Below, piece by piece: positions 9,972 through 17,631 of a stretch of 64,000 nt of DNA. This stretch comes from Roseicella sp. DB1501 (lineage in GTDB: Bacteria; Pseudomonadota; Alphaproteobacteria; Acetobacterales; Acetobacteraceae). A model generated the notes under the pieces. It searched no databases. It was not told the origin of the DNA and saw nothing but the letters and a program-made list of their open reading frames with translations. The stretch is from contig NZ_JABFHG010000007.1 of NCBI RefSeq assembly GCF_013112485.1, positions 186,001 through 250,000 on the forward strand, read 5' to 3'. How positions within the stretch are numbered: the stretch's first letter is position 1; every line of letters begins with the position of its first letter. The position numbers and the translations under genes are program-made.

Positions 9972-10406
9972 TCAACGCCCCGTCTGGGCCAGGATCCGCT
10001 GCCCGGCCTGGCTGCCCCGGCCGGCGGCGACATTGACGCCGCGCGCCAGGTTGGTGGTGGCCAGCACCCCGCGCGCGCCGGCCGTCTCGATCGACTGCTC
10101 GGCGCGGGCGCGCGAGCCGACGGAGAGGTTCACCCCGACCGTCGCCTGGGTGCTGACCAGCGGTCGGCAGCCGGTGCCGGCATTGGTGCCGAGCTGCTGC
10201 CAGGCCTGGGACCCCGCTCCGAGGGCCCGGTTCACTCCGACGGTGACGCTGGTCTGGGACAGCCGGCAGCCGCTCCGGTCGAAGCTCTCGACCCGGTCGA
10301 GCACCGCGTCCGGCCCCCGGAGCCGGACGCCGCCATAGTCCTGCGCCCGGGCGGGCAGCACGGCGCAGAGGGCGAGCGCCGCGGCGGTAAGCGTGACACG
10401 CATCAT
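9972..10406 (-). CDS. Secreted protein with degenerate GVN/GSQA repeats
   Basis: A 144-residue exported protein; the signal peptide ends at LPARAQD. The mature part carries three degenerate repeats built on T-V-G-V-N followed by A-x-G-x-x-S/A-x-A-x-Q (VGVNRALGAGSQAWQQ, VGVNLSVGSRARAEQS, RGVNVAAGRGSQAGQR). This is the same grammar as in the 36-residue-repeat protein encoded just upstream. Two cysteines (SGCRLS and TGCRPL) may form a disulphide. The shared repeat grammar suggests a co-assembling or minor-subunit relationship with its neighbour, as between major and minor fibre subunits. That is inference from motif resemblance, not from homology search. Confidence 0.75.
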   Translation of the reverse strand: MMRVTLTAAALALCAVLPARAQDYGGVRLRGPDAVLDRVESFDRSGCRLSQTSVTVGVNRALGAGSQAWQQLGTNAGTGCRPLVSTQATVGVNLSVGSRARAEQSIETAGARGVLATTNLARGVNVAAGRGSQAGQRILAQTGR

Positions 10407-10473
10407 GGCGCGAATCTCCTGGCTGTGCGGTTGAAGGTCCCGGCGCCCCGTTCAGGCGCCGGGACCGACGCGG

Positions 10474-11255
10474 CTCACTGGCCGCCGATGGTGACGACCT
10501 GCTGGTCGGCGAAGGCGCCCTTGCCGAGGGCGCCGTTGCGGTTGTTGCCGCCATAGACCTTGTCGAGGCTGCCGCGGCCGACGGCGCTGCCGCCCATGGT
10601 CAGCACCTGCTGCTGCGCGCTGCTGTTGCGGCCGAGGGCAGCGTTCAGGTTCTGCCCGCCATGGACCGAGCTCTGCGCCCCGCGACCCACCGCCGTGCCG
10701 CCCAGCGTCGTCACCGATTGCCCGGCGAAGCTGTTCACGCCCCGCGCCAGGTTGGCGTTGCTGCCGCCCAGCACGTAGCTCGACGCACCACGCCCGATCG
10801 CCGTGCCGCCCACCGTCGTGCCGTCCTGCAGCGCCATGCTGCCCCGGCCCAGCGCCATGTTGCGGTTGTCCCCGCCCAGCGTCACCGACCGGCCGCCCGC
10901 CCGCGCCATGCCGCCGATCGTCGTCGCGCTCTGCCCGGCGAAGCTGTTCTTGCCCACCGCCGTGTTCACGTTGCCGCCGCCGCGGGTGATGCTCACCCCG
11001 CCGCTCTGCAGGCCTTCCGCCTGCGCCACGCTCGCCACCGAGGCAACGCCCGCCAGCAGGGCCAGGGCAGCGGGGAGGATCATTTTGCGCATCTCGAGGG
11101 TCCTTCTCTCTGTCTCTCTCCAGGGCGCCAGCCCCCCGGGAACCACCCCCAGGCGCCAGCGGTCGCTCTCGACACCCAGACCCTACAAACCCACCGCCAT
11201 CCCCCCTGTGAGCCACACCACACCACCCAGCACTTTTCGCAGAAGGCCAGATGAG
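10474..11255. repeat. 782-bp direct repeat, copy 1
   Basis: Matches 16661-17442 without a single insertion or deletion (constant offset 6,187 bp). I count nine base differences, clustered at the N-box codon near 10539 and around 10850-10910. It spans the whole secreted-repeat gene plus about 160 bp upstream of its start. No terminal inverted repeats or transposase accompany it. It looks like a recent duplication or a pair kept alike by gene conversion, and recombination between copies could delete the intervening island. Confidence 0.95.
10475..11092 (-). CDS. Secreted 36-residue-repeat protein, copy 1
   Basis: A 205-residue exported protein. After a signal peptide (residues ~1-25, ending VAQAEG) nearly all of it consists of five units of about 36 residues. 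Each unit opens with GGxNxNxAxG, continues S-x-A-x-Q and then T-x-GG, and most close with A-x-GRG and a Val. The fixed Asn, Gln, Ser and Gly ladder suggests a beta-roll or amyloid-like stack. It recalls curlin repeats and also the heads of YadA-type adhesins, but no YadA anchor domain is present. GAAGGA precedes ATG 11092. It is first in a series of four exported-protein genes and has a near-identical paralogue at 16662-17279 (four residue differences). Likely a secreted surface or fibre subunit; this is inference. Confidence 0.85.
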   Translation of the reverse strand: MRKMILPAALALLAGVASVASVAQAEGLQSGGVSITRGGGNVNTAVGKNSFAGQSATTIGGMARAGGRSVTLGGDNRNMALGRGSMALQDGTTVGGTAIGRGASSYVLGGSNANLARGVNSFAGQSVTTLGGTAVGRGAQSSVHGGQNLNAALGRNSSAQQQVLTMGGSAVGRGSLDKVYGGNNRNGALGKGAFADQQVVTIGGQ

Positions 11256-11287
11256 GGCAGGATTCCTCCGCCCCCTGCGGAGCTGCC

Positions 11288-12691
11288 ATGCCGCCGACCA
11301 GCCTGCGTCCCCTGATCGGCCCGGCGGCGCTCACCGGCGCCTGCTTCCTGCTGCAGGCCGCCCTGCCACTGCTCGGCGGCCCTGCCGTGCCGGCGCTGCC
11401 GCGCACGACGCTCGGCGCCGTCGCCGGGATCGGCGCCTGGCTCGGCCTCGCCTGGAGCGGCGCGCGGCTCTTCGACCTGCTGCTGCTGCGGGCAACGCAG
11501 GCGGCGCGGCGCGGCACCCCCTATCCGCGGCTGCTCTCGGATATGGTGCGGGCGCTGCTCTTCCTCGCGGCGGGGGCGGCGATCCTGATGCTGGTCTTCG
11601 ACCAGTCGGCGCTCGGCCTTCTCACCACCTCCGGCGTCGCGGTCGCGGTCATCGGCTTCGCGCTGCGCAACATCATCAGCGACCTCTTCTCCGGCATCGC
11701 GCTCGGCATCGACGCGCCCTACCGCATCGGCGACTGGATCGAGACCGCCGAGGGCTGCACCGGCCGCGTCGTCGAGGTGAGCTGGCGCACAACGCGGCTG
11801 GTGACGCGCGAGGGCGTGACGCTGACCGTGCCGAACGGGCTGATCGCCGCGCATCGCCTGGTGAATTACGGCGCCGCCGGACGCTTCCGCGCCAGCCTGC
11901 GCCTCGCCCTCGATCCGGCGCTGCCGGCGGAGCGGGCGAAGCGCTTGCTGCTCGGTGCCGCGCTCGATGCCGAGCGGCAGGTGCCGGGGCTGGCCGCGGA
12001 TGTGCAGCTACAGGAATTCGCGGATGGCGCCGCGATCTACATGCTGCGCTTCCAGGTGCCCGATTTCGGCAGCGAGGCCGCCTGCCGCGACGCCGTCGCC
12101 ACCGCCGCGCTGCGCGCCTTGCAGCATGCCGGCCTCGGCCCCGCCCGTCCGGCCCGCGCGCTGCAGCTCGAACGCGCCGCGCCCCGGCGATCGCCGCGCG
12201 CGGTGCTGCTGCAGCGGAGCGCCCTCTTCGGCGATTTCCCGCCTGAGGAGCGGTCGGCGCTGGAATCCATGATGCAGGAGCGGGCGCTGCCGCGCGGCGC
12301 GACGGTGGTGCGGCAGGGCGAGGCCGGCGACAGCCTCTTCCTGCTCGCCGAGGGGGCGCTCGAGGTGCGGGTCCGTCGGGACGGCATGGACATCCCACCC
12401 GACCGCATGGGGCCGGGCGAGGTGTTCGGCGAGATGTCGCTGCTCACCGGCCAGCCGCGCAGCGCGACCGTGACGGCCGCCACCGAGGCGCTGGTCTTCG
12501 AGTTGCGGCGCGAGCATCTCGACCCGGTGCTGCGCCGGCGGCCGGAGCTGGCCGAGAAGCTCGCGACGATCATGGCCGGGCGGCAGGCGCGCAATGCCCG
12601 GGCGGCGGCGGGCGAGCCGCTGGCCGAGCCCGGCCTGCCGCAGCGGGAGGACCTGCTCGGCCGGCTGCGCGCCTTCTTCGGCCTGGCCTGA
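11288..12691 (+). CDS. MscS-family channel with C-terminal cyclic nucleotide-binding domain
   Basis: A 467-residue inner-membrane protein. Three to four hydrophobic segments in the first ~130 residues lead into the MscS pore helix and beta domain (GVAVAVIGFALRNIISDLF, then GDWIETAEG). Residues ~315-435 are a cNMP-binding fold with the phosphate-binding cassette FGEMSLLTGQPRSATVTA, which keeps the Glu and Arg used to bind cAMP or cGMP. Such fusions open in response to a cyclic nucleotide rather than, or besides, membrane tension. It starts 196 bp from the divergently transcribed repeat-protein gene. The nucleotide cyclase 1.3 kb downstream is a plausible source of ligand. The ligand itself and ion selectivity cannot be read from sequence. 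Confidence 0.93.
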   Translation: MPPTSLRPLIGPAALTGACFLLQAALPLLGGPAVPALPRTTLGAVAGIGAWLGLAWSGARLFDLLLLRATQAARRGTPYPRLLSDMVRALLFLAAGAAILMLVFDQSALGLLTTSGVAVAVIGFALRNIISDLFSGIALGIDAPYRIGDWIETAEGCTGRVVEVSWRTTRLVTREGVTLTVPNGLIAAHRLVNYGAAGRFRASLRLALDPALPAERAKRLLLGAALDAERQVPGLAADVQLQEFADGAAIYMLRFQVPDFGSEAACRDAVATAALRALQHAGLGPARPARALQLERAAPRRSPRAVLLQRSALFGDFPPEERSALESMMQERALPRGATVVRQGEAGDSLFLLAEGALEVRVRRDGMDIPPDRMGPGEVFGEMSLLTGQPRSATVTAATEALVFELRREHLDPVLRRRPELAEKLATIMAGRQARNARAAAGEPLAEPGLPQREDLLGRLRAFFGLA

Positions 12692-12808
12692 TCCGCCGCG
12701 CGGCTTTCTCGCCGCCGGTGTGGCCTGCTTCACAGCCGCCGCCGCGCCCCGGCGGCAGTCTCTGGGCATCGGCACAAGCCGCCACCGTGAGAGAGAGGGG
12801 TTCGCACC

Positions 12809-13531
12809 ATGTCGCAGGTCCGTCACCGCATCGCCGGCCTCGCCGCCCTGGCCTCGGTCCTGCTCGGCGGCTCGGCCCTGGCGCAGGAGGTGCGCATCTT
12901 CGAGGAGGCGCCGCCGCTCGAGTTGCTGCGCAGCATCATGGTGCCGGACTCCCGCCCCGGGCTGAGCCGCCGCATCGTCCTCGGCGCCCCGGCCGCCGAT
13001 GCTGCCCCGGCCGCGCAAGCGCAGGAGGCCCCGTCCCCCGCCCCCATGCCGCTGGCCGCCGCCATGGAGGCCGAGCCGGAGCCCACCGCCGAGCCGGCGC
13101 CGCGCCGGCCCCGCCGCCGCGCCGCGCCGAGCACCCAGCTCGCCGCCGCCGGCAACACCCTGCCCCTGCCCGCCGCCCCGGCCGCCGAGGCGCCCGCCGC
13201 CGGCAGCATCGGCTTCCGCATCAACTTCGCCATGAACTCCGATGCGGTGCCGGCGAGCGCCCATGCCTTCCTCGACCGCGTCGGCGAGCTGATGCGCGAC
13301 CAGCCGCAGCTCAAGCTGCAGGTCGAGGGCCATACCGATGCGTTCGGCCCCGACGACTACAACCTGCAGCTCTCGCAGCGCCGCGCCGCGGCCGTCGCCT
13401 ACTACCTGATGCAGCGCCAGGGGGTGGAGATGACCCGCCTGGTGGTGCTCGGTCTTGGCGAGGGCGTGCCGCTCACCACGAACGGCTACGATCCGCGCAA
13501 CCGCCGGGTCCAGTTCGTGCGGGTGGAGTAG
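12809..13531 (+). CDS. OmpA-family peptidoglycan-binding protein
   Basis: A 240-residue exported protein: a signal peptide cleaved near SALAQEV, a Pro/Ala-rich low-complexity spacer (residues ~65-130), and an OmpA C-terminal domain (~135-240). The latter carries the peptidoglycan-binding signature VEGHTDAFGPDDYNLQLSQR and the closing NRRVQFVRVE. There is no beta-barrel, so it probably tethers the cell wall in the periplasm, like a soluble OmpA or Pal-type protein without a lipobox. A GAGAGAGG ribosome-binding site lies ahead of the ATG. A small exported protein gene follows five bases after its stop and is probably co-transcribed. Confidence 0.92.
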   Translation: MSQVRHRIAGLAALASVLLGGSALAQEVRIFEEAPPLELLRSIMVPDSRPGLSRRIVLGAPAADAAPAAQAQEAPSPAPMPLAAAMEAEPEPTAEPAPRRPRRRAAPSTQLAAAGNTLPLPAAPAAEAPAAGSIGFRINFAMNSDAVPASAHAFLDRVGELMRDQPQLKLQVEGHTDAFGPDDYNLQLSQRRAAAVAYYLMQRQGVEMTRLVVLGLGEGVPLTTNGYDPRNRRVQFVRVE

Positions 13532-13536
13532 GGTGG

Positions 13537-13875
13537 ATGCCCGCCCGCCGCACGCCGATCCTGCCGCTGGCCGTGCTGGGATTGCTCCTCCTCGCCCTGC
13601 CCGCCGCGGCGCGGGTGGTCGAGGTGGCGCCCGGCGCGGCGGCGGAGCGGGGCGGCACGCCGCCCTCCGGCCAGGGCGCGCCCTGCAGCTGCACCGCCTT
13701 CCTGCCGCTCTTTCCCTTCGGCTGGTACAGCCTGTCCGATGCCGAGTTGCAGCGCCGCTGGACCGCCCCGTTGCAGGCCGCCATCATCGCCGAGCGGGCG
13801 CGCTGGCGCGCGGCGCGCATCGCCGGACGGCCGCGCTTCGGGCAGACGCCGCCATCGCTGCGCCGCGCACGATAG
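13537..13875 (+). CDS. Small secreted protein with CSC motif
   Basis: A 112-residue exported protein. The signal peptide ends near LPAAARV. The mature chain is short, with a PCSC motif followed by an aromatic patch (FLPLFPFGWY) and a basic, helical C-terminal half (RARWRAARIAGRPRFG). It begins five bases after the OmpA gene, so the two are almost surely one transcript and may work together at the envelope. GTAGGGTGG ahead of the ATG is a modest ribosome-binding site. I do not recognise a family; the Cys-Ser-Cys could bind a metal or form a disulphide, but nothing visible decides it. Confidence 0.7.
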   Translation: MPARRTPILPLAVLGLLLLALPAAARVVEVAPGAAAERGGTPPSGQGAPCSCTAFLPLFPFGWYSLSDAELQRRWTAPLQAAIIAERARWRAARIAGRPRFGQTPPSLRRAR

Positions 13876-13991
13876 AGCAAATGATCGCGCGGAGCGCTCT
13901 CAGCAGGGCGTGACGCGCGCGGGCCGGCGGTGGCCATTGCCTGCCGCCCCCGCCCGCGCCGAGGATGCGGGTTTTCCAGGGCGAGGAGGCG

Positions 13992-15815
13992 ATGGCCCGG
14001 CGGATGCGCGATGCGGCGCGGGCGGCGCTCGTCCTGGCCATGGCGACCGGGCTGGGCCTGGCGCTGGTGCAGCCGCCCATGCCCCTCGCCGCGGCGGAGC
14101 GGCTGTTCCAGGCGGCGGCGCTGCGCTGGCTGGCGCCCGTCGCGCCGCCGCATCCGCGGCTGGTGCTGATCGGCATCACCGAGGAAACGCTGGCCGCCTT
14201 TCCCTACCGTTCCCCGGTCGATCGCGGCTTCCTCGCCGGGCTGGTCGACCGGCTCGCCGCCGCGGGGGTGGTGGCGATCGGCCTCGACATCCTGCTCGAC
14301 CGTCCGACCGAGCCGGCCAAGGATGCGGCGCTGCGCGCGGCGATCGCCCGGCAGGCGGTGCCGACGGTGCTCGTCAGCCTTGGTCCGGAGACGCCGCTGC
14401 CGCCCGAACGGGCGGCGGTGCTGCAGGGCTTCGCCCAGGGCGCCCCGACCGGCGACGCCAACCTGGCCCGCGACCGGTTCGACGGGCTGGTGCGGGTGCA
14501 TCGGCCGCGCCATCCGGCGACGGGCGAGCCGAGCTTCCCGGCCGCCCTCGCCGCGGCGATCGGCACAGCGCCGCCCCGCGAGCCCTTCACCATGACTTGG
14601 CGGCGGACGGCGCTGGGCCCGGCCGCGCCGCTCTATCCGGCCGAGGCGGTGCCGCTGCTGCCGGCCGACTGGCTGCGCGGCCGGGTGGCGCTGATCGGCA
14701 GCCTGGTGCCCGGCACGGACGAGCATCGCAGCCTCGGCTCGGCCTTCGGGCCGCCGAGCTTCGGCGTCGAGATCCATGCCCAGGTGCTGGCGCAGATCCT
14801 CGACGGCATGGCCGGCGCCGGCATCGCCGGTTGGCAGGCCGGACTCGCCACCTTCGGCCTGTCGCTGCTCGGCCTGCTGGTCGGGCTGCGGCTCGCCGGG
14901 CGCCGGCTGATCCTGGCGCTCGGCCTGCTCGGCCTCGCCTGGCCCGGGGCGGTGCTGGCGGCAACGGCGGCCGGGCATCCCGGCTGGCCGGCCCTGGCGC
15001 CGGTCCTCGCCGGCCTCCTCGCCGGCGGCCTGGCGCGCGCCGTCGCGGGCGCGGCCGAGCGGCGCGACCGGGCGGTGCTGCACAGCCTCTTCGCCCGCTT
15101 CCTGAGCGCCCCCGTCGCCGAGGCGCTGCTGCGCGACCGCGAGCTCTTCCTCGCCGGCGGCCGACCGAAGCCGCAGGAGCTGACCGCGACCGTGCTCTTC
15201 GCCGACATCGCCGGCTTCACCACGATCTGCGAGCGCCTGCCGCCGGAGCCGCTGATCGACTGGCTCGACCGCTACATGGACACGATGGTGCAGGTGGTGA
15301 CGGCGCATGAGGGCGTGGTGCTGCGCTTCATCGGCGACGGCATCCTCGCCGCCTTCGGCGTGCCGGTGCCGCGCCGCGACCCGGCGGCGATCGCCCGCGA
15401 CGCCGAGGCCGCGGCGCGCTGCGCCCTTGCGATGGAGCAGGCGATGGCGGCGCTGAATGCCGGCTGGCGCGAGGCCGGCCTGCCGGAGGCGGGGCTGCGC
15501 ATCGGCATCCATACCGGGCCGCTGATCGCGGGCAGCCTCGGCCATGGCGAGCGGATGGAGTTCTGCCTGCTCGGCGACACGGCGAATGTCGGGGCGCGGC
15601 TGGAGCAGCTCGGCAAGCAGCATGGCGGCGCGGGGCCCGGCGCCTGCACCATCATCCTCGGCGAGCCGAGCTGGCGCCTGCTGGCGGGCAGCCTGCCCGG
15701 CCTGCCGATCGGCAGCGTGGCGCTGCGCAACCGGGGCGCGCCGATGGCGGCCTGGCGGATCGATTCCTGCGCGGTGGCGAGGCTGGACAAGGCGCCGAGC
15801 CTGGAGATGCGCTGA
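13992..15815 (+). CDS. CHASE2-domain adenylate/guanylate cyclase
   Basis: A 607-residue membrane-bound class III nucleotide cyclase. An N-terminal membrane segment is followed by an extracytoplasmic CHASE2 sensor (~30-290, with LVLIGITEETL and VVAIGLDILLDRP), three more membrane segments and a cytoplasmic cyclase domain (~400-590). Both metal-binding aspartates are present, in VLFADIAGFT and RFIGDGILAAF, and the LRIGIHTGPLIAGSLG and NVGARLEQL segments are intact, so it should be active. The substrate (ATP or GTP) is not certain. The start is ambiguous: ATG 13965, 13992 or 14004 are all in frame. It ends one base from the convergent Crp/Fnr gene and lies near a cNMP-gated channel, suggesting a local second-messenger circuit. 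Confidence 0.92.
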   Translation: MARRMRDAARAALVLAMATGLGLALVQPPMPLAAAERLFQAAALRWLAPVAPPHPRLVLIGITEETLAAFPYRSPVDRGFLAGLVDRLAAAGVVAIGLDILLDRPTEPAKDAALRAAIARQAVPTVLVSLGPETPLPPERAAVLQGFAQGAPTGDANLARDRFDGLVRVHRPRHPATGEPSFPAALAAAIGTAPPREPFTMTWRRTALGPAAPLYPAEAVPLLPADWLRGRVALIGSLVPGTDEHRSLGSAFGPPSFGVEIHAQVLAQILDGMAGAGIAGWQAGLATFGLSLLGLLVGLRLAGRRLILALGLLGLAWPGAVLAATAAGHPGWPALAPVLAGLLAGGLARAVAGAAERRDRAVLHSLFARFLSAPVAEALLRDRELFLAGGRPKPQELTATVLFADIAGFTTICERLPPEPLIDWLDRYMDTMVQVVTAHEGVVLRFIGDGILAAFGVPVPRRDPAAIARDAEAAARCALAMEQAMAALNAGWREAGLPEAGLRIGIHTGPLIAGSLGHGERMEFCLLGDTANVGARLEQLGKQHGGAGPGACTIILGEPSWRLLAGSLPGLPIGSVALRNRGAPMAAWRIDSCAVARLDKAPSLEMR

Positions 15816-15816
15816 C

Positions 15817-16521
15817 TCACCCCTCGGCGGTGGCGATCTCCTGCAGCACGGCGCGGTCGCGGATGACGAGGAAGCCGCCCTCGGCCTGCAGGTGGCCGGC
15901 GCGGATCCAGTCGTTCAGGTGCTTGTTCACGCTCTCCCGCGAGGCGCCGATCAGGTTGCCGATCTGCTGCTGCGACAGCTTGATGTTGAGCCTGAGGCCG
16001 CCCGGCACCGGCTGGCCGAAGGTCTCGGCGAGGCGGAGCAGGCCGCTCGCCAGGCGCGAGGGCGCCTCGCGCAACAGCGCATCCTCGAGATGTGCGCTGG
16101 TCTGGCGCAGCTTCTGGCAGAGCGCGGCCAGCAGGCGGGACAGGGCCTCGGGGTTGCCGGCGAGGAAGGGAAGGAAGCGGTCGCGCTCCAGCACCAGCAG
16201 GTCGCTCTCCTCGAGCGCCACGGCATCGGCGGTGCGCGGCTGGCCGTCGAGGATGGCGATCTCGCCGAAGATGCCGCCGGTATCGATGATGTTGAGCAGC
16301 AGCTCGCGCCCATCCGGCGAGATGGTGCAGATCTTCACCCGGCCGCGGATGACGGCCATCATGCTGGTGCCGGGATCGCCCTTCTGGAAGATCACCGCGC
16401 CCCGCCTGTGCCGCGCCAGATGCGCGGAGGCGGCGAGGCGGCGGAGGTCGTCGCGCTGCAGGTGCCGCAGGATCGGGTGGCCGGCCAGGATCGCTTCCCG
16501 GTGCTGCTCCGCGATCGCCAT
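15817..16521 (-). CDS. Crp/Fnr-family transcriptional regulator
   Basis: A 234-residue DNA-binding protein. Residues ~15-130 are a cNMP-binding beta-roll with the cassette FGEIAILDGQPRTADAVA, which keeps the Glu and Arg needed for cyclic nucleotide phosphate; the residue after Arg is Thr instead of Ser. Residues ~165-230 are a winged helix-turn-helix with LSQQQIGNLIGASRESVNKH as recognition region. There are no N-terminal cysteines, so an Fnr-type iron-sulphur sensor is unlikely. A GGGAGG site precedes ATG 16521, which is preferred over the longer frame to 16578. It converges tail to tail with the CHASE2 cyclase gene, supporting a role as receiver of that enzyme's product. Confidence 0.92.
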   Translation of the reverse strand: MAIAEQHREAILAGHPILRHLQRDDLRRLAASAHLARHRRGAVIFQKGDPGTSMMAVIRGRVKICTISPDGRELLLNIIDTGGIFGEIAILDGQPRTADAVALEESDLLVLERDRFLPFLAGNPEALSRLLAALCQKLRQTSAHLEDALLREAPSRLASGLLRLAETFGQPVPGGLRLNIKLSQQQIGNLIGASRESVNKHLNDWIRAGHLQAEGGFLVIRDRAVLQEIATAEG

Positions 16522-16660
16522 GCCCGCCTCCCGGCGCCGTTGCGACACGAGATTGGACGCCGCGCCGGCCGAGGGCAAGCCTGGCCCCGGAGGCGAAGGC
16601 GGGATGCGCCCGGGCCGGTCAGGCCGGGCGCATCCCCTTCCCTGGCGTCAACCCTCTGGC

Positions 16661-17442
16661 CTCACTGGCCGCCGATGGTGACGACCTGCTGGTCGGCGAA
16701 GGCGCCCTTGCCGAGGGCGGCGTTGCGGTTGTTGCCGCCATAGACCTTGTCGAGGCTGCCGCGGCCGACGGCGCTGCCGCCCATGGTCAGCACCTGCTGC
16801 TGCGCGCTGCTGTTGCGGCCGAGGGCAGCGTTCAGGTTCTGCCCGCCATGGACCGAGCTCTGCGCCCCGCGACCCACCGCCGTGCCGCCCAGCGTCGTCA
16901 CCGATTGCCCGGCGAAGCTGTTCACGCCCCGCGCCAGGTTGGCGTTGCTGCCGCCCAGCACGTAGCTCGACGCACCACGCCCGATCGCCGTGCCGCCCAC
17001 CGTCGTGCCGTCCTGCAGCGCCATGCTGCCACGCCCGGCCGCCAGGTTGCGGTTGTCCCCGCCCAGCGTCACCGACCGGCCACCCCCCCGCGCCATGCCG
17101 CCGATCGTCGTCGCGCTCTGCCCGGCGAAGCTGTTCTTGCCCACCGCCGTGTTCACGTTGCCGCCGCCGCGGGTGATGCTCACCCCGCCGCTCTGCAGGC
17201 CTTCCGCCTGCGCCACGCTCGCCACCGAGGCAACGCCCGCCAGCAGGGCCAGGGCAGCGGGGAGGATCATTTTGCGCATCTCGAGGGTCCTTCTCTCTGT
17301 CTCTCTCCAGGGCGCCAGCCCCCCGGGAACCACCCCCAGGCGCCAGCGGTCGCTCTCGACACCCAGACCCTACAAACCCACCGCCATCCCCCCTGTGAGC
17401 CACACCACACCACCCAGCACTTTTCGCAGAAGGCCAGATGAG
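16661..17442. repeat. 782-bp direct repeat, copy 2
   Basis: Same orientation as 10474-11255 and about 98.8% identical by my count of nine substitutions, with no gaps. The identity stops abruptly just inside the common ATGAG at the upstream end and at the CTCACTGG preceding the stop codon at the other. Unique sequence on each side differs fully. The two copies bracket 5.4 kb of unique sequence. Confidence 0.95.
16662..17279 (-). CDS. Secreted 36-residue-repeat protein, copy 2
   Basis: A 205-residue exported repeat protein that differs from the copy at 10475-11092 at four positions: Gly/Ala in the last repeat, Met/Leu and Leu/Ala in the second, and Ala/Gly in the first linker. The signal peptide, the five 36-residue units and the upstream ~160 bp are shared, so promoter and ribosome-binding site are probably the same. 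Unlike copy 1 it is not followed by the other small exported-protein genes; its 3' neighbour is the Crp/Fnr gene on the same strand. It is transcribed divergently from the CsgG-like lipoprotein gene, which suggests a cargo-exporter link. Intact, with no sign of decay. Confidence 0.87.
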   Translation of the reverse strand: MRKMILPAALALLAGVASVASVAQAEGLQSGGVSITRGGGNVNTAVGKNSFAGQSATTIGGMARGGGRSVTLGGDNRNLAAGRGSMALQDGTTVGGTAIGRGASSYVLGGSNANLARGVNSFAGQSVTTLGGTAVGRGAQSSVHGGQNLNAALGRNSSAQQQVLTMGGSAVGRGSLDKVYGGNNRNAALGKGAFADQQVVTIGGQ

Positions 17443-17631
17443 CGTTTTTCCTCCCTCGGCCCTCAACTTTTCAGCCAAGCCGCCTGCCTGTTCCACGCCC
17501 TTGTGCCGCTCAACGAGAATTGCGCCCGGACTGCGACGCAGTGCACAGCGCGACACCCCTCTCCTGGTCCCTTCTGCTATCGGTTCCGGAGGCGATGCGG
17601 CTGGCCGCCGGGAGGAGACGAGGAGCGAGCC
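17280..17631. other. Divergent intergenic region, repeat gene and CsgG-like gene
   Basis: The first ~163 bp belong to the 782-bp repeat and include the ribosome-binding site and presumed promoter of the repeat-protein gene. The remaining ~190 bp are unique and should carry the promoter of the CsgG-like operon. Base composition is lower in G+C than the surrounding genes (for example TTTTTCC at 17446-17452). I see no gene here. Confidence 0.5.

Noticed and set aside
10475-11092. YadA-type trimeric autotransporter
   Set aside because: The repeats recall YadA heads, but there is no stalk coiled coil or C-terminal barrel anchor in the protein.
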